Part shown: in pieces, positions 12,223 through 14,516 of the stretch | Layout: the number at the start of each line of letters is the position of its first letter | Numbering within the stretch: the stretch's first letter is position 1 | Assembly: GCA_016192645.1 (NCBI GenBank) | Contig: JACPTT010000025.1 | Location: forward strand, 1 to 14,516 | Origin: Candidatus Levyibacteriota bacterium | Lineage (GTDB): Bacteria > Patescibacteriota > Microgenomatia > Levybacterales > UBA12049 | Length of the DNA stretch: 14,516 nucleotides | Direction of reading: 5' to 3' | Notes under the pieces: generated by a model | Seen by the model: only the letters and a program-made list of their open reading frames with translations | Told to the model about the DNA's origin: nothing | Database searches by the model: none | Made by a program: the position numbers and the translations under genes

Positions 12223-13434
12223 TAATTCTTCTTTAGATATTGTTTTTTGGTCGCCGGTTTTGAGGTTTTTAAGGGTTGCGGTATTGTTTTTTGCCTCAAC
12301 CGGCCCAATAATGACAGCGTAGGGGATATTTTTTTGATCGGCGTATTTGAGTTGTTTATCCAGCTTAACCTCCTCATCAGGATAAAGTTCGGTATTAATG
12401 CCGTTTGAGCGAAGTTCTGAGCTTACTTCGATTGATTTTTCTTTGAGTTCTTTGGAAAAAATTGTCACAAGAATTTTGGTTGAGGTTAGATTATTTGGAA
12501 AAAGATTCAGCTCTTCCATTGCTTCCATGAGCCGATCAAAGCCAAAGGCAAAACCAACAGCGGGGGTATCTTTTCCCGAAAACATCCCAATTAAATTGTC
12601 GTATCTTCCTCCTCCGCAGACCGAACCGGCAGTATAGCCATCAATTTCTATTTCAAAAATTGTTGATGTGTAATAATCAAGCCCGCGGGCAAGAGTAGGG
12701 GAGAATTCGTATTTTAGGGGTTCAACCCCGAATTTTTCAAGAGAGGAGAAGATCTGTTTGAGTCGTTCTGTAGGTTTTGCTTGTTCGATAGACTGTAAAA
12801 TGTAAGTTGCCTGTTCGTTTTTAATTCCTTTTTGAACCATTTCCTCCAAAACTTTTTCTCTGCCGATTTTTTTGAGTTTGTCAATTGCGCGAATTGCAAT
12901 AGGAGGTATGTTTTTGAAAATAGAGCGGTCATTTATTAAAATTCTGAAGTTTTTAAATCCGAGTTTTTCCAGAGCTTTTGCCGCAACCGCAATTACTTCT
13001 GCATCAGAAAGAACACTTTTTGTACCCACCGCATCTGCGTCACATTGTAAAAATTCTCTGAATCTTCCTTTTTGAGTATTTTCTGCCCTCCAAACCGGCT
13101 GAATTTGGTACCGCTTAAAAGGAAACGGCAGTTGTGGTGAGCCTGTCGAACCATATTGGGCAACAACGCGGGCAAGGGGAACGGTTTGATCATAGCGAAG
13201 GGCAACTTTTCGCCCTCCCAGATCCTCAAATCGATACATAATTTTATCGCCTTCTTCACCATACTTTCCAAGCAAAACCTCCTCGTACTCAAGGGCCGGG
13301 GTTTCCAAAGGCTCAAAGCCATAGGACTCAAAGACGTCCGCCAGCTGGCGGATCACATACTGCCTCTTTCTTTCGTATTGCTCGATCAACGCTCGCTTTT
13401 GCCTCTTTCGTTTGAATTTTTGATGCTGGTACAT
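12199..13434 (-). CDS. hisS: Histidyl-tRNA synthetase with altered N-terminus
   Basis: Class II enzyme that charges tRNA-His. Motif 1 region (FEPLETPALEYEEVLLGKYG), motif 2 (KRYQIQPVWRAENTQKGRFR), the HisA loop (LARGLDYYTSTIFEIEI) and motif 3 (AVGFAFGFDRLMEAME) are all present, followed by the anticodon-binding domain (ILVTIFSKELKEKSIEV to the end). The usual N-terminal P-[KR]-G-x-R-D-F-L-P segment is missing: from ERKRQYVI (residue 21) onward it is normal, but residues 1-20 come from an alternate frame of the nucleoside phosphorylase gene, which overlaps by about 107 bp. ATG 13434 is taken; TTG 13437 is also possible, neither with an SD. Two palindromic-type repeats are embedded in frame: residues 28-33 (IRQLAD) and about 94-101 (YGSTGSPQ). 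A deletion joining the phosphorylase to hisS would explain the start. Confidence 0.92.
   Translation of the reverse strand: MYQHQKFKRKRQKRALIEQYERKRQYVIRQLADVFESYGFEPLETPALEYEEVLLGKYGEEGDKIMYRFEDLGGRKVALRYDQTVPLARVVAQYGSTGSPQLPFPFKRYQIQPVWRAENTQKGRFREFLQCDADAVGTKSVLSDAEVIAVAAKALEKLGFKNFRILINDRSIFKNIPPIAIRAIDKLKKIGREKVLEEMVQKGIKNEQATYILQSIEQAKPTERLKQIFSSLEKFGVEPLKYEFSPTLARGLDYYTSTIFEIEIDGYTAGSVCGGGRYDNLIGMFSGKDTPAVGFAFGFDRLMEAMEELNLFPNNLTSTKILVTIFSKELKEKSIEVSSELRSNGINTELYPDEEVKLDKQLKYADQKNIPYAVIIGPVEAKNNTATLKNLKTGDQKTISKEELLKIFSFA
13134..13153. repeat. TTCGACAGGCTCA-type repeat inside hisS
   Basis: On the minus strand, GGTTCGACAGGCTCACCAC. Close relatives of this sequence (CCTTCGACAAGCTCAGG and its complement) are widely dispersed short repeats in many bacterial genomes. 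Here it encodes GSTGSPQ in the loop just before motif 2 of HisRS, where family members are usually a few residues shorter. Confidence 0.6.
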
Positions 13435-14128
13435 CAAATCTAAACTTTTCTTCCATAATTTCTTTTAATGGTTCGGGATTGGCATTGACTGCCAATACTG
13501 CCCCAGTTTTAACTCCTCGCAATGTTCCTATTAAGAATAAGGGAGCACATTCCATCTCTGAACTTATCAATGGATAGTCCCAATTCTTCATCCGGGGGTT
13601 AAGATAAATTGATCCCCAGCGTTTCAAATTTTGTGACTGTCCATAAAAAGCATCATGTGTTCTGTTTATGCCGACAAAATATCGATAATTAAATTTTTCT
13701 GAGCTTTTAATCAATGCGTCAACCACCTGAAAATCGGCAACCGCCGGAAATTCTGGTGGTAAATATTCTTTCGTTGTTCCCTCTTCTCGGATTGAGGCAG
13801 TTGGAATAATAATTGAGCCTGCTTTTATTGCTTTTTTTAATGCACCTCCGCAAGTTCCAACTCGAATAAGAACTTTTGCGCCAATATTGATAAGTTCTTC
13901 CACAGCAATCGCAGTCGATGCACTCCCAATTCCAGTTGACGTTACTGTTATTCTGATGGTTTTATAAAAACCAGTATATGTGACAAATTCTCTATAGATT
14001 GCTACCAATTTTCCTTTCTCTAGATACTTTTCTCCAATAAGTTTTGCTCTTGCTGGATCTCCAGGTAACAAAACTATATCTGCAATATTCTCTGGGGAAC
14101 AAGGAATATGCATTTGTAACTTTTTCAT
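13328..14128 (-). CDS. Nucleoside phosphorylase (uridine/purine phosphorylase family), altered C-terminus
   Basis: Splits a nucleoside with phosphate to base and pentose-1-phosphate for salvage. PNP_UDP_1 marks: MHIPCSPENIADIVLLPGDP (phosphate-binding Gly-Asp-Pro loop), VTSTGIGSASTAIAVEEL, LIRVGTCGGALK, and SSEMECAPLF with the substrate-ribose Met-Glu. The overall pattern is nearer to uridine phosphorylase than to MTA or S6H nucleosidases, but base preference is not certain. The expected final helix begins (KEAKASVDRAIR) and then changes abruptly to KKEAVCDPPAGGRL, encoded by the start of hisS in another frame. So the last few native codons and the stop seem lost. A strong SD (AAGGAGG) lies 7 nt before ATG 14128. 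The start overlaps the upstream phosphoribosyltransferase stop (ATGA), a salvage operon with coupled translation. Confidence 0.9.
   Translation of the reverse strand: MKKLQMHIPCSPENIADIVLLPGDPARAKLIGEKYLEKGKLVAIYREFVTYTGFYKTIRITVTSTGIGSASTAIAVEELINIGAKVLIRVGTCGGALKKAIKAGSIIIPTASIREEGTTKEYLPPEFPAVADFQVVDALIKSSEKFNYRYFVGINRTHDAFYGQSQNLKRWGSIYLNPRMKNWDYPLISSEMECAPLFLIGTLRGVKTGAVLAVNANPEPLKEIMEEKFRFDVPASKIQTKEAKASVDRAIRKKEAVCDPPAGGRL
13337..13352. repeat. Perfect 16-bp palindrome in hisS 5' region
   Basis: TCCGCCAGCTGGCGGA, perfectly self-complementary, with flanks that look like further repeat sequence. It encodes IRQLAD of HisRS in frame and lies in the out-of-frame tail of the phosphorylase, about 15-45 bp from the presumed deletion junction. 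Confidence 0.7.
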
Positions 14129-14516
14129 AAGGTAGCCTCCTTTATTTGATCGAGTATGTCCTGAAATAATTGTTGATCCGTAATATATCGTTGTATAAAA
14201 TCATTTTTAACCTGTTCGTATTTGCCCTCATTCCTTATAAAACAAGAAAGGCTATTTATTGGAGGGCGCAACAGATAATTACCTTTTAAGACAATACTTG
14301 CAAATGTTTGATCAACACCCTCTATGCCTGATGGTACTTTTTTATTTTCCGGAGAAGAAGGATAGGCAAATAACCAGGTTGCCATAATAACTTTTTTAAT
14401 TCCGAGCCTTGTTTTTAACAAAAAAGCTACTCTTTGACTTGTTTGTCCGCTTGCTACAACATCGTCAATAATAACAGCAGTTCTAGAAGCAGTAGTTCGA
14501 GGTAGAGTAGAGCAAT
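14125..14516 (-). CDS. Phosphoribosyltransferase, N-terminus outside window
   Basis: The minus-strand frame is open to the right edge. It contains AVIIDDVVASGQTSQRVAFL, the PRPP-binding motif of type I phosphoribosyltransferases (two acidic residues, then SGxT), followed by the next strand (KKVIMATWLFAY) and an unusual C-terminal part of about 75 residues. The first complete codon begins at 14514, so the start and the hood region are missing. The substrate base cannot be told. Its TGA overlaps the ATG of the nucleoside phosphorylase by 4 nt: phosphorylase releases a base that this type of enzyme can turn into a nucleotide. An internal TTG (14421) is not the start, because the PRPP motif lies upstream of it. 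Confidence 0.82.
   Translation of the reverse strand, partial: CSTLPRTTASRTAVIIDDVVASGQTSQRVAFLLKTRLGIKKVIMATWLFAYPSSPENKKVPSGIEGVDQTFASIVLKGNYLLRPPINSLSCFIRNEGKYEQVKNDFIQRYITDQQLFQDILDQIKEATL

Noticed and set aside
12993..13331. Minus-strand ORF across hisS containing MVRQAHH
   Set aside because: It is the out-of-frame reading of the TTCGACAGG-type repeat within hisS; that peptide is a common spurious translation of the repeat.
1..14516. tRNA, rRNA or known riboswitch
   Set aside because: No cloverleaf with conserved T-loop sequence, no rRNA-like stretch and no recognisable riboswitch core was seen in the spacers.

Overview
The window looks like a chromosomal piece of a small-genome Candidate Phyla Radiation (Patescibacteria) bacterium, most likely Microgenomates-like. 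The reasons are an rpsF-ssb-rpsR cluster not followed by rplI (bL9), short proteins with CPR-style domain mixes (C39-like domain plus LytR_C, PDZ proteases), many short palindromic repeats between and inside genes, and sparse Shine-Dalgarno sites with several apparently leaderless starts. This assignment is inference from sequence reading only. Standard code is used: TAG ends several intact genes.

Layout. 1-733: the end of a GNAT acetyltransferase (its start lies off the left edge) and a small unknown protein. 734-836: a repeat-rich spacer. 837-1994: a membrane-anchored C39-like/LytR_C protein interrupted by one in-frame TAG. 2043-5457: a plus-strand run rpsF, ssb, rpsR, S41/PDZ protease homologue (lacking the nucleophile segment), HtrA serine protease. 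5458-7490: an AT-rich accessory module with a predicted di-metal peptidase (plus strand), a frameshifted ATP-grasp gene (minus strand) and a possible tiny minus-strand gene. 7475-7534: a second, diverged copy of an htrA 3' end. 7590-9245: a KefB-type CPA2 antiporter. 9271-9857: a Phd/RelE-type toxin-antitoxin pair behind a near-consensus promoter. 9870-9966: repeats, then a second copy of the antiporter's 3' end. 10067-10363: a small unknown protein. On the minus strand: prfA and rpmE. On the plus strand: a sigma-factor-like gene broken by a 37-bp tandem duplication. On the minus strand: hisS, a nucleoside phosphorylase and a phosphoribosyltransferase (off the right edge), the last two forming a salvage operon.

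Two patterns stand out. First, both accessory modules (5458-7490 and 9246-9914) sit directly behind the stop codon of a conserved gene, and each is followed by a second copy of that gene's last codons. This suggests insertion events that supply a replacement 3' end and push the old one downstream. Second, short palindromic elements sit not only in spacers but in frame inside prfA, hisS and the ssb linker, like the protein-coding palindromic elements known from Rickettsia.

The window also holds an unusual number of lesions of different kinds: a nonsense codon, a 1-nt frameshift, a 37-bp tandem duplication, an in-frame deletion of a catalytic segment, and a deletion-type junction between the nucleoside phosphorylase and hisS. 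They may be real decay or variation, or partly assembly error. Read-level checking would decide.
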